From an uncultured Bradyrhizobium sp. (lineage in GTDB: Bacteria > Pseudomonadota > Alphaproteobacteria > Rhizobiales > Xanthobacteraceae): 64,000 nt of DNA. Below are positions 52,461 through 60,923 of this stretch, in pieces (positions within the stretch are counted from its first letter, which is position 1; each line of letters starts with the position of its first letter). Under the pieces are notes generated by a model. It did no database searches and was not told the origin of the DNA. It saw only the letters and a program-made list of their open reading frames with translations. The stretch is from positions 62,001 through 126,000 of the forward strand of contig NZ_CAKZHY010000099.1 in assembly GCF_936928535.1 (NCBI RefSeq), written 5' to 3'. The translations under genes and the position numbers were made by a program.

Positions 52461-53858
52461 ATGAGGCAATCGGTGGCAGGCTTGGCAAAACGCGGCGGAT
52501 CTCTGGCAGGCACAACGATGATTGCGGCCGCGCTGCTGTTCCCTGCGTCTGCGCAGGCCCAGGGATCTCAGGGGCAAAACGGCCTGTCCAACCTGTTCGG
52601 CGGTATTTTCTCTGGCTCGAACCCGGCGCCGTCGCAAGCCCCCGGCGGCGCCCCGACGGGCGCTCAGCCCTGGAGCGGCGAGGACGGCGCCTCCGGCCAT
52701 CCCTTGATGACGGCGGCTGCGATCCGCGAGGCGGCCGGCAATTTCGACAATTGCGTTGCGGGGATGTGGCCGGATGCCGCGCGGCGCGGCATCAAGCAGG
52801 AGAATTTTCAGCGCTTCACCGCAGGGCTTTCGCCCGATCTGCGCATCATGGACCTGATGGACTCGCAGCCGGAGTTCTCGAAGTCGATCTGGGACTATCT
52901 CGACATCCTCGTGAACGACAATCGCCTCGCCAAGGGCAAGGAGATCCTCGCCAAATACAAGGCGCAGTTCGACGCGACCGAAAAGGCCTACGGCGTCGAC
53001 CGCTACATCATTGCCGCGATCTGGGGCATCGAATCCAACTATTCGACGCAGATGGGCGACCGCAGCGTGCTGCAATCGACCGCGACGCTCGCCTGCGTCG
53101 GCCGCCGCCAGGCCTATTTCAAGGACGAATTCCTCTCGGCACTGGAGATCCTCAACCGCGGCGACCTCAGGCCTGAGCAGATGCGCGGGTCATGGGCCGG
53201 CGCGTTCGGCCCGACCCAGTTCATGCCGACTGCGTTCAAGCGCTTCGCCGTCGACGGTGACGGCGACGGACGGCGCGACGTCGTCGACAACCCGACGGAC
53301 CTGATCGCCTCGACCGCCAACAATCTCAAGAAAGACGGCTGGCAGAGCGGCCAGAGCTGGGGCTTCGAGGTCGTGGTACCCGAGGGCTTCAACTACATGC
53401 TCGCCGACCGCGCCAAGATGATGACGATCGCGCAGTGGGAAAAGCTCGGGCTCAAGCGGGCCACCGGCCAGCCCTTCCCGCACCCGGCGGAGAAGGCCTA
53501 TCTGCTGGCACCCGCGGGCGCGCAGGGACCGGGCTTCCTGATGCTGCAGAATTTCCGGGTCATCATGAAATACAACCCGGCCGAGGCCTATGCGATGGCG
53601 ATCGGCCATTTCGCCGACCGCCTGCGCGGCGGCCAGCCCTTCGTGCAGCCCTGGCCGCGGCAGGAGCGGGAATTGTCCAAGAGCGAGCGGCTGGAACTGC
53701 AGCAACTGCTGGCCCAGCGCGGCTTCTACAAGGGCACCCCGGACGGCCAATTCGGCGGCCAGACCCGGGATGCGCTGCGCAACTTCCAGGTCTCGGTCGG
53801 GCTCCCCGCCGACGGGTTTGCCACCTCCGACGTGCTGGACCGGCTGCGCGGGCGGTAA
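52461..53858 (+). CDS. MltB-family lytic murein transglycosylase with peptidoglycan-binding domain
   Basis: A 465-aa exported enzyme. Signal peptide: GTTMIAAALLFPASAQAQ. Residues about 85-385 form the MltB lysozyme-like domain with the catalytic Glu in YIIAAIWGIESNYSTQMGD and the motif GSWAGAFGPTQFMPTAF. The C-terminal PG_binding_1 domain (about 400-463) includes LQQLLAQRGFYKGTPDGQFG and NFQVSVGLPADGF. It cleaves glycan strands forming 1,6-anhydro-muramyl ends. I choose ATG 52461; ATG 52452 is also in frame. Upstream of the DUF459 gene on the same strand. Confidence 0.92.
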   Translation: MRQSVAGLAKRGGSLAGTTMIAAALLFPASAQAQGSQGQNGLSNLFGGIFSGSNPAPSQAPGGAPTGAQPWSGEDGASGHPLMTAAAIREAAGNFDNCVAGMWPDAARRGIKQENFQRFTAGLSPDLRIMDLMDSQPEFSKSIWDYLDILVNDNRLAKGKEILAKYKAQFDATEKAYGVDRYIIAAIWGIESNYSTQMGDRSVLQSTATLACVGRRQAYFKDEFLSALEILNRGDLRPEQMRGSWAGAFGPTQFMPTAFKRFAVDGDGDGRRDVVDNPTDLIASTANNLKKDGWQSGQSWGFEVVVPEGFNYMLADRAKMMTIAQWEKLGLKRATGQPFPHPAEKAYLLAPAGAQGPGFLMLQNFRVIMKYNPAEAYAMAIGHFADRLRGGQPFVQPWPRQERELSKSERLELQQLLAQRGFYKGTPDGQFGGQTRDALRNFQVSVGLPADGFATSDVLDRLRGR

Positions 53859-54008
53859 AATCGCGCCGAAAGTAACCGTGATCAGGGTTTTTGGCCCGAT
53901 CGGGCCCGTTTGGCCCCAGGAATCTGCAAGAGAATTTGCCCGTTTGGCGCCCGATTCCGTTAGTATAAGGACCACCTTCCAGACCCCGTTGCGCGGCCCC
54001 GAGATCGC

Positions 54009-55718
54009 ATGTCGAAGCCCAAATCCTTTTTCAAGGCGCTGACCGAGACCGGCCCGCTGATCGCGCTGGGGACGGCGCTCGCGATCCTGGTCTCTGTCGC
54101 GGGACCGGCCTCGGCGCAATTCTTCAATTTCCCAGGCTTTGGCGGACCGCCGCAGCGGCAGGCGCCACCGCCGCGCCAAGGCGGCGGTGGATGGTTCGGC
54201 GGCGATTTCTTCGCGCCATTCCAGCAACAGCAGCAGCAGGCTCCGCGCCAGGACTTTTCGCGCGCGCCGGCGCCCGCCAAGCGCGAGACCATTCCGGACA
54301 AGAACGTGCTGGTGATCGGCGATGCCATGGCCGACTGGCTCGCCTATGGCCTGGAGGACGCCTACACCGAGCAGCCCGACATGGGCGTGATCCGCAAGCA
54401 CAGGACGACGTCGGGCCTGATCAAATATCAGCCGAAGGGCGAGCCCTCCGATTGGGCCGCCGCGGCGAAGGGCATTCTGGAAACCGAGAAGCCTGACGTC
54501 ATCGTCGTCATGCTCGGCCTCAACGACCGCATCTCGATCCGCGAACCTGTCACCGACAAGCCGGCGGACAAGGACAAAGACAAGAAGAACGACAAGGGCG
54601 CGCGCGCCAAGCCGCAAGGCAAGGGTGACGCCAAGACAAGTGATGCCAAGCCCGGCGATGCCAAGCCGGATGCCGCAGCCAAGCCGGACGACAAGCCTGT
54701 CGACACCGACCTGCCGCAGGACGACGCCGATAACGCCGACACACCCGCAGCCGCGCCCGAAAAAGCCGCGCGTAATCCAAATGGCATCTACGAATTCCGC
54801 GACGACCGCTGGGTCGAGCTCTACGGCAAGAAGATCGAGGAACTCGCGAACGTCCTGAAGGCCAAGGGCGTGCCGGTGCTCTGGGTCGGCCTGCCCGCGA
54901 TCCGCGGACCGAAGGGCACTGCGGACATGCTGTTCCTGGATTCGCTCTATCGCGAAGGCGCAGCCAAGGCCGGCATCACCTATGTCGACGTTTGGGACGG
55001 CTTTGTCGACGAGGCCGGCCGCTTCCTGCAGAAGGGCCCTGACTTCGAAGGCCAGATCCGTCAGCTGCGTAGCGGCGACGGCGTCTATTTCACCAAGCCC
55101 GGCGCGCGCAAACTCGCACACTATGTCGAACGCGAGATCACGCGTCTGCTTGCCGGCCGCTCGGGCCCGATCGCCCTGCCGAGCGAACCGGCGACGCCCG
55201 ACACCAATGCCGAGCCCGGCAAGCCGCCGCCGCGGCCGCTCGCCGGCCCGATCGTCCCGCTGGTTGCGGCCTCGATCTCGACCGATCAATTGCTGGGTGG
55301 ACCCGGCACGCGTCCCGCCTCCGTCGATGCGCTCGCAGCGCGGACGCTGGTGAAGGGCGAGCCGCTAGCCGCGCCCGCGGGTCGTGCGGATGACTATTCC
55401 TGGCCGCGCCGCGAGGTCGGCCGCGAGCAGGCCAAGGGCGATACGCCTGTTGCGGCGACGACGCCCGACGGTGCTGCCCCCGGAGCGTCCGGCATGCCCG
55501 GTGCCGCCGCTGCGATCGCACCTCCCAAGCCGCTCGCACCGAAGAGGCCGCCGCCGCAGCCGGCACAGGCAACCCCGTCCTTACGCGATTTCTTCGGCTT
55601 CGGCTCGCCGCAACCCGCGCCGCGTCAACTTGCGCCGGCGCCGCGCAACCCGAATCCGGGCCCCGCGATCCCGCGTCCGCCCGGCAATGTCGGGCGTTCG
55701 GCTGAAGTGGTTCGGTAA
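54009..55718 (+). CDS. Exported DUF459 (SGNH-fold) protein with altered catalytic residues
   Basis: A 569-aa protein: signal peptide to about residue 37 (VAGPASAQ), a glutamine/proline-rich region, then a split SGNH domain (about 98-380). Block I reads VLVIGDAMAD, with Ala106 where active enzymes have Ser. Block III is VVMLGLNDR (Asn172). Block V reads DGVYFTKPGARKLAHY, with Tyr360 where His is usual. A Lys/Asp-rich insertion (about 180-255) interrupts the domain, and residues 385-569 are a Pro/Ala-rich tail. It probably has no esterase activity, or uses other residues, and may serve in envelope polysaccharide or peptidoglycan metabolism alongside the neighbouring transglycosylase. Confidence 0.85.
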   Translation: MSKPKSFFKALTETGPLIALGTALAILVSVAGPASAQFFNFPGFGGPPQRQAPPPRQGGGGWFGGDFFAPFQQQQQQAPRQDFSRAPAPAKRETIPDKNVLVIGDAMADWLAYGLEDAYTEQPDMGVIRKHRTTSGLIKYQPKGEPSDWAAAAKGILETEKPDVIVVMLGLNDRISIREPVTDKPADKDKDKKNDKGARAKPQGKGDAKTSDAKPGDAKPDAAAKPDDKPVDTDLPQDDADNADTPAAAPEKAARNPNGIYEFRDDRWVELYGKKIEELANVLKAKGVPVLWVGLPAIRGPKGTADMLFLDSLYREGAAKAGITYVDVWDGFVDEAGRFLQKGPDFEGQIRQLRSGDGVYFTKPGARKLAHYVEREITRLLAGRSGPIALPSEPATPDTNAEPGKPPPRPLAGPIVPLVAASISTDQLLGGPGTRPASVDALAARTLVKGEPLAAPAGRADDYSWPRREVGREQAKGDTPVAATTPDGAAPGASGMPGAAAAIAPPKPLAPKRPPPQPAQATPSLRDFFGFGSPQPAPRQLAPAPRNPNPGPAIPRPPGNVGRSAEVVR

Positions 55719-55724
55719 TTCATC

Positions 55725-55790
55725 TCGAGTCCCGGACGCGGCGCATCACCTCTTGGTGATGCGGCGCAGAGCCGGGGCACGAGTGACATG
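55725..55790. repeat. Short palindromic repeat between convergent genes
   Basis: CTCGAGTCCCGGACGCGGCGCATCACC and GGTGATGCGGCGCAGAGCCGGGGCACGAG are imperfect inverted copies around TCTT. About 66 bp, between the DUF459 and CsbD genes. Confidence 0.75.
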
Positions 55791-55802
55791 ACGGCGCGGC
55801 TA

Positions 55803-56177
55803 TTAGCCGTAGTACCGCCAGCGCGGCGGCGGACGACGTGCGGGGCGCGACATCAGAAGCGCGAGCGCGAAGCCGATGCCGCCGGCAACCAGCAGCGCGC
55901 CGAGCGGATTGTCCTGCACCTTTTGCGAGATCGCCTGCGAGCCGCCGCGGATTGTGTCGCCGCTGTTCTCGTAGGCATCCTTGGCGTAGCTCGTGGCGGT
56001 GTCCGCGGCGTCTCGCACGGCATCCTTGGCCTGGCCGTAGAGATTCTGCACGGTGCCGGCGGCTTCACGTGCCTTGCCCGACGCCTGTGTCTGCGCATCG
56101 CCTGCGAGATCGCCGACGGCGCCTTCTGCGCGCCCAGCGAATTCCTTGGCTGATCCGACGATCCTGTCCTTGTCCAT
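55803..56177 (-). CDS. CsbD-family stress protein with C-terminal membrane segment
   Basis: A 124-aa protein. The CsbD signature is MDKDRIVGSAKEFAGRAEGAVGDLAGDA, followed by a second helix (AREAAGTVQNLYGQAKDAVRD). The C-terminus adds one membrane helix (LGALLVAGGIGFALALLMS) and an arginine tail (RPARRPPPRWRYYG). CsbD proteins are general-stress proteins of unknown biochemistry. AGGAGGAGC precedes the ATG, a strong ribosome site consistent with high expression under stress. Confidence 0.9.
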   Translation of the reverse strand: MDKDRIVGSAKEFAGRAEGAVGDLAGDAQTQASGKAREAAGTVQNLYGQAKDAVRDAADTATSYAKDAYENSGDTIRGGSQAISQKVQDNPLGALLVAGGIGFALALLMSRPARRPPPRWRYYG

Positions 56178-56256
56178 GATGCTCCTCCTCGGGGGTCTGC
56201 CCCAAGTAACCGATCAGGAGGAGCGCAGTTCCACGCCTTTGCGAAAGTGTAGATCG

Positions 56257-56994
56257 CTACAGGATCAACCCGCCATCGACGACCAGCGTCTGTCCAATAA
56301 TGTACGCAGACAACGGCGAGGCCAGGAACAGGGCTGCGCCCGCCATATCGGCCGGCGTGCCCAATCGCCGCAGCGGAATGCGTGACAATGCGCCTTCGAG
56401 CCGCTTGGGATTGTCGGTCGTCACCTTCGTCATCTTGGTATCGACGAGGCCGGGCGCGATGCCGTTGACGCGGATGCCGTCCTCCGCCCAGGCCTCGCCC
56501 AAAGTCCGCGTCAAGCCGACCGCGCCGGTCTTCGAGGCGTTATAGGCCGGATTGCCCATGGTGGAATGATAGGCCGCGGTGGAGGATACCATGATCAGCG
56601 CGCCCTTCGAATCCCGCAACATGGAATGAAACCGCGTCGCGCACGCCATCAAGCTCATCAGATTGACCTCAACGACCTTGCGGAAGCCCGCCATCTCGAA
56701 CTCGCCGCGGCGATAGATCACCGCGCCCTGCGCGAGCACGAGGATGTCAAGCTTGTCGAACGACGGCTTGAACGCTTCGATCGCACCCGCATTGCTGACG
56801 TCGAGCTGCGCATAAGCAAGACCGGTGAGATCGGAGCCTTCCTCCGCGCGATATTCCGTCGCGCGAGCGCGCGTGCCGCACACGGCAACAGCAGCCCCCC
56901 TCGCGCGAAAAGCTTGCGCGATGCCGTTGCCGATCCCGCTGGAACCACCGACGACCAGCGCCTGCTTGCCGGAGAAATCGAGCTCGTTCGCCAT
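56257..56994 (-). CDS. Short-chain dehydrogenase/reductase
   Basis: A 245-aa SDR. The NAD(P) motif is LVVGGSSGIGNGIAQAF, the active site MVSSTAAYHSTMGNPAYNASKTG (Ser, Tyr-x-x-x-Lys), and the end is GQTLVVDGGLIL. GGGAGG lies upstream of ATG 56994. Divergent from another SDR gene 98 bp away. Substrate unknown; 3-oxoacyl or sugar alcohol reductases look alike. Confidence 0.9.
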   Translation of the reverse strand: MANELDFSGKQALVVGGSSGIGNGIAQAFRARGAAVAVCGTRARATEYRAEEGSDLTGLAYAQLDVSNAGAIEAFKPSFDKLDILVLAQGAVIYRRGEFEMAGFRKVVEVNLMSLMACATRFHSMLRDSKGALIMVSSTAAYHSTMGNPAYNASKTGAVGLTRTLGEAWAEDGIRVNGIAPGLVDTKMTKVTTDNPKRLEGALSRIPLRRLGTPADMAGAALFLASPLSAYIIGQTLVVDGGLIL

Positions 56995-57092
56995 CGCGGC
57001 CTCCCGTTTTATCTTGCTTGTTTGACCTGCCCTCGGATCGATGCCAGCCTTGTCCATCTCATAACAAGAAACAAGAGACACGAGGAAACAGC

Positions 57093-57872
57093 ATGCCCGA
57101 GTTCAAAGAGCTCAGCCGCTCCGTGAAAGGCCTGACCGTTCTCGTCACCGGCGCCGCCAGCGGCATGGGGCGCGCCACTGCGCGGCTGTTCGCAGCCGAA
57201 GGTGCCAACGTCGCAGCCACCGATTACGACGAGCAAGGCGCACATGCGGTCGCTAAGGAGATCGCAGCGAGCGGTGGAACGGCCAAGGCATGGAAGCTCG
57301 ACGTCGCCGACGGCGCCGAGATCAAGGGCGTGGTCGGCGATGTCGCCGCGCATTTCGGTGGCCTCGACGTGATCGTCAACAACGCCGGCATTTCGGTCCG
57401 CGTCGCGATCGACGACGAGGGTTATGAAGATGCCTGGGCCAAGGGCATCGCCGTGATGCTGACGGCGCATCCACGCATCATCCGCGCCGCGCTGCCTCAC
57501 TTGCGCAAATCGAAGTGCCCGCGCATCGTCAACATCGCCTCCACCGAGGCGCTGGGCGCTACCGCATTGCACAGCCCCTATTCGGCCGCGAAGGGCGGCG
57601 TCGCGAGCCTGACGCGCTCGCTCGCGGTCGAGCTCGGCCGCGAGGGCATCACCGTCAACTGCATCTGCCCGGGTCCGATCCGGACCGCCATCACCGACCG
57701 CATCTCGGAAGAGCACAAGACCATCTATGCCAAGCGCCGCACCGCCCTCGGCCGCTACGGCGACCCCGAAGAAGTCGCGCACATGACGCTGAGCCTGTGC
57801 CTGCCAGCGGCGTCCTTCCTCACCGGCGCGGTGATCCCGGTCGACGGCGGGTTGATGGCGCGGAATGCGTAA
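57093..57872 (+). CDS. Short-chain dehydrogenase/reductase
   Basis: A 259-aa SDR with LVTGAASGMGRATARLFA, the NNAGIS motif, active-site NIASTEALGATALHSPYSAAKGG (Ser, Tyr, Lys) and ending FLTGAVIPVDGGLMARNA. CGAGGAA precedes ATG 57093. It is followed after 105 bp by a TfdA/TauD-type dioxygenase on the same strand, so a shared catabolic role is possible. Substrate unknown. Confidence 0.9.
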   Translation: MPEFKELSRSVKGLTVLVTGAASGMGRATARLFAAEGANVAATDYDEQGAHAVAKEIAASGGTAKAWKLDVADGAEIKGVVGDVAAHFGGLDVIVNNAGISVRVAIDDEGYEDAWAKGIAVMLTAHPRIIRAALPHLRKSKCPRIVNIASTEALGATALHSPYSAAKGGVASLTRSLAVELGREGITVNCICPGPIRTAITDRISEEHKTIYAKRRTALGRYGDPEEVAHMTLSLCLPAASFLTGAVIPVDGGLMARNA

Positions 57873-57977
57873 GAGCCATGCGCGCCGGCCGTTGACATCA
57901 TCAGATGCGGGAGTAGCTTTTTTGGTCATTGGTCAGCAGAGCGGGACCAACCGCTCGCGGTCCGCGGGAGAGACGCC

Positions 57978-58865
57978 ATGACGATCGCCATCCGGCAGCT
58001 TCAGACGCATTTTGTCGGCGAGGTTTCCGGCCTCGACCTGCGAAAGCCGCTCACGCCGGATGAGGCCCGCGAGATCGAGTCGGCGATGGATCGATATGCG
58101 GTGCTCGTCTTCCACGACCAGGACATCACCGACGAGCAGCAGATGGCCTTTGCGCTGAATTTCGGTCAGCGCGAGGATGCACGCGGCGGCAACATTACCA
58201 AGGCGAGCGAATACCGCCTCAGCTCCGGCTTGAACGATGTTTCGAACCTCGACAAGGATGGCAAGCCGCTCGCCAGGGACAGCCGCGCCAATCTGTTCAA
58301 TCTCGGCAACTGCCTGTGGCACTCCGACAGTTCGTTCCGCCCGATCCCGGCAAAGTTCTCGCTGCTGTCGGCGCGCGTGGTGAACCCGAAGGGCGGCAAC
58401 ACCGAGTTCGCCGACATGCGCGCGGCCTATGACGCGCTGGATGACGAGACCAAGGCCGAGATCGAGGATCTCATCTGCGAGCACTCGCTGATGTATTCGC
58501 GGGGATCGCTCGGCTTCACCGAATATACCGACGAGGAAAAGGCGATGTTCAAGCCGGTGCTGCAGCGGCTGGTGCGGACCCATCCCGTACATCGCCGCAA
58601 ATCGCTCTATCTCTCGTCGCATGCCGGCAAGATCGTCGGTATGAGCATGCCGGAAGGACGGCTGCTGCTGCGCGATCTCAACGAGCACGCGACGCAGGGC
58701 GAATTCGTCTACGTCCACAAATGGAAGCTGCATGACCTCGTGATGTGGGACAACCGCCAGACCATGCACCGCGTCCGCCGCTACGACCAGTCGCAGCCCC
58801 GCGACATGCGAAGAGCGACGGTGGCGGGGACCGAGCCGACGGTGCAGCAGCAGGCGGCGGAGTAG
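57978..58865 (+). CDS. TauD/TfdA-family Fe(II)/2-oxoglutarate-dependent dioxygenase
   Basis: A 295-aa dioxygenase. The iron ligands are in NCLWHSDSSFRP (His-x-Asp) and NRQTMHRVRRYD (distal His), with the 2-oxoglutarate Arg just after. YAVLVFHDQDITDEQQMAFALNFG and HPVHRRKSLYLSSHAGKIVGM are typical of the TfdA branch (2,4-D and related aryloxy-acids) rather than taurine dioxygenase. Whether it acts on 2,4-D, as TfdA-alpha enzymes of Bradyrhizobium do, cannot be told from one sequence; no cadABC genes are adjacent. Confidence 0.9.
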   Translation: MTIAIRQLQTHFVGEVSGLDLRKPLTPDEAREIESAMDRYAVLVFHDQDITDEQQMAFALNFGQREDARGGNITKASEYRLSSGLNDVSNLDKDGKPLARDSRANLFNLGNCLWHSDSSFRPIPAKFSLLSARVVNPKGGNTEFADMRAAYDALDDETKAEIEDLICEHSLMYSRGSLGFTEYTDEEKAMFKPVLQRLVRTHPVHRRKSLYLSSHAGKIVGMSMPEGRLLLRDLNEHATQGEFVYVHKWKLHDLVMWDNRQTMHRVRRYDQSQPRDMRRATVAGTEPTVQQQAAE

Positions 58866-58870
58866 GTTGT

Positions 58871-58993
58871 TGTCGTCCCGGCGAAGGCCGGGACCCATAG
58901 CCACATGATAGGGTTTTGCGAAGACGGGTCATTGCCAGCCCGCTTCAACAAATTCTGTCTCGGAGTATGGGTCCCGGCCTTCGCCGGGACGAC
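58871..58993. repeat. Palindromic intergenic repeat, family C copy 2
   Basis: GTCGTCCCGGCGAAGGCCG and GGGACCCATAGCC on the left mirror GTATGGGTCCCGG and CCTTCGCCGGGACGAC on the right, around a less symmetrical centre. It fills the convergent junction between the dioxygenase and YqgE-like genes. Confidence 0.9.
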
Positions 58994-59022
58994 AGTGGAG
59001 AGTGTGGCGACAGCAGATAACG

Positions 59023-59667
59023 CTACGCGTGCCCGGCCTCATTCGACAGCATGCCGGGATCGATGCCGATCTTGCGCAGGGCGCGGCCGTATTTCTCGTC
59101 GACGTCGTCGCCGAAGATCAGGTCCGCATCGGCGTCGCAATGCAGCCAGCCGTTGCTCTGGATCTCGGTCTCGAGCTGGCCAGGCCCCCAGCCGGCATAG
59201 CCCAGCGCAAGGATGGCGTGCTTGGGGCCGGAGCCATTGGCGATGGCGCGGAGGATATCGACGGTTGCGGTGAGGCAGACGCCGTCGTCGATCCGCAAGG
59301 TCGCGTTCTCGATATAGAAATCGCTGGAATGCAGCACGAAGCCGCGGCCGGTGTCGACAGGGCCGCCACGCAGCACCTTCATGCTTTCGGCATTTTCGGG
59401 CAGCTTGATGTGCTCGCCCTTCTTGACGATGCCGAGTTGCTCCAAGAGCTCCGGAAAGTCGATGCTGCCCGCGGGATGATTGACGATGATGCCCATCGCG
59501 CCCTCGGCGGAATGGGCGCAGAGATAGATCACCGAGCGCTCGAAGCGGGAGTCACCCATCACTGGCATCGCGATCAGGAGCTGGCCGTCGAGGTACACGG
59601 CGGAATTGGGAAGCCTGGGGCCTGCGCTGCGGGTGCTTTCGCCCGTCCTCTTGCCTGTGGGAGCCAT
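59023..59667 (-). CDS. YqgE/AlgH family protein
   Basis: A 214-aa protein of the YqgE/AlgH (UPF0301) family: [57 protein letters not shown] and [17 protein letters not shown] are all family hallmarks. AlgH influences alginate regulation in Pseudomonas; the biochemical role is unknown. Standalone here, divergent from the DsbD-N-like gene. Confidence 0.94.
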   Translation of the reverse strand: MAPTGKRTGESTRSAGPRLPNSAVYLDGQLLIAMPVMGDSRFERSVIYLCAHSAEGAMGIIVNHPAGSIDFPELLEQLGIVKKGEHIKLPENAESMKVLRGGPVDTGRGFVLHSSDFYIENATLRIDDGVCLTATVDILRAIANGSGPKHAILALGYAGWGPGQLETEIQSNGWLHCDADADLIFGDDVDEKYGRALRKIGIDPGMLSNEAGHA

Positions 59668-59809
59668 CGGTAAAGCACTCCGGTTTGAATTCCTATCCTG
59701 ATGTCGGGCCGCCCTGCTGTCAAATCAAGGCTTGCAGAGATATGATTCGAGTGCATCCATCACAAGCAATTCAATGGTTTGGCCAGGGGCGACCCTGTAA
59801 AGACGTGCC

Positions 59810-60649
59810 ATGCTGACAAGAGTTCCCCTGCATGCGGCGATTGGCGTCGCGACAACCTTGCTTGCGTCGTTGCTGGCGATAACTGCCCATGCCGACGATT
59901 CGTCGCCGTGGCAGCGCGACGGACATTCCGCGGTACGGTTGCTCGCGGGATCGCGCACGGGCAACGTCCTGCTCGGCGGTATCGCGTTCCAGATCCAGCC
60001 CGGCTGGAAGACCTACTGGCGCATGCCGGGCGACTCAGGCGTTCCGCCGCGGTTCGATTTCTCCAAATCGGACAATGTCGACGCGGTGACCGTGATGTGG
60101 CCGGCGCCGCAGAAATTCGACGACGGTGCGGGCGGCCATTCGATCGGCTATCACGACCAGATCGTGCTGCCCTTGCGCATCGTCGCCAAGGCGGCCGACA
60201 AGCCGGTGACCCTGCGCGCCGAGATCAATTACGCGGTTTGCGAAAAGCTCTGCATTCCCGTCGAGGCCAATGTCGAGCTCGGCTTCAACAACGTCGCATC
60301 GACCGAAGACGCCAATTTGCGCGCAGCGCTCGACACGGTGCCGAAGCCCGCCAATGTCGGCGACCCCAATCCGCTGACCATCCGCGACGTCAAGCGCGAC
60401 GGGCCCAAGAACGTTGTGGTCGATGTCGTTGCGCCCGAGAACAGCAAGGTCAATCTGTTCGTGGAAGGGCCGACGCCGGAGTGGTCGCTGCCCATTCCTG
60501 ATCCGGTCGAGCACAGTCCGCCCGGCGTGAAGCGATTTTCCTTCGAGCTCGACGGATTGCCGCCGGGCGTCAAGCCCGATGCCGCCGCGCTGAAATTCAC
60601 GCTGGTGGGGCCGGACAAGTCGTACGAGTTCAATACGAATTTGGAGTGA
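59810..60649 (+). CDS. Exported DsbD N-terminal-like (thiol-disulfide) domain protein
   Basis: A 279-aa protein: signal peptide (ATTLLASLLAITAHA), then a DsbD-alpha-like immunoglobulin-fold domain. INYAVCEKLCIPVEANVELGF carries a Cys-x-x-x-Cys pair typical of this domain, which receives electrons in DsbD. GIAFQIQPGWKTYWRMPGDSGVPPRFDF is the conserved entry. It lacks the membrane and thioredoxin parts of DsbD, so it may be a periplasmic electron acceptor working with a CcdA-type protein encoded elsewhere. Confidence 0.87.
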   Translation: MLTRVPLHAAIGVATTLLASLLAITAHADDSSPWQRDGHSAVRLLAGSRTGNVLLGGIAFQIQPGWKTYWRMPGDSGVPPRFDFSKSDNVDAVTVMWPAPQKFDDGAGGHSIGYHDQIVLPLRIVAKAADKPVTLRAEINYAVCEKLCIPVEANVELGFNNVASTEDANLRAALDTVPKPANVGDPNPLTIRDVKRDGPKNVVVDVVAPENSKVNLFVEGPTPEWSLPIPDPVEHSPPGVKRFSFELDGLPPGVKPDAAALKFTLVGPDKSYEFNTNLE

Positions 60650-60697
60650 GTTGCGGACGACGCGAGTGAGTTGCTCCGCCGGCGCTCCACATACAGC

Positions 60698-60850
60698 CGT
60701 CGTCCCGGACAAGCGCGCCTCAAGCGCGCGCCGATCCGGGACCCATACGCCGCAGCGATCGTCTTGCGAAGATTCGGAGTTGCCAGCCGGCGCAGCAACT
60801 TCTCCCTGGTGTTATGGGTCCCGGATCTGCGCTTACGCTTGTCCGGGACG
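60698..60850. repeat. Palindromic intergenic repeat, family C copy 3
   Basis: CGTCGTCCCGGACAAGCGCG and CCGATCCGGGACCCATACG on the left; TTATGGGTCCCGGATCTGCG and GCTTACGCTTGTCCGGGACG on the right. It is followed at once by GGGTGGCGCCACGGCGCGCC, a half copy of another type. Between two co-directional genes. Confidence 0.85.
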
Positions 60851-60923
60851 GTGGGTGGCGCCACGGCGCGCCCCACCCAACCGAATCTTAACGAATGGTT
60901 GCTAATCCCTCGCCTGCCGCAGC

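Noticed and set aside
53893-53906. 14-bp palindrome GGCCCGATCGGGCC as a terminator of the transglycosylase gene
   Set aside because: It has no loop spacing and no T-run afterwards; in high-GC DNA such palindromes arise by chance.
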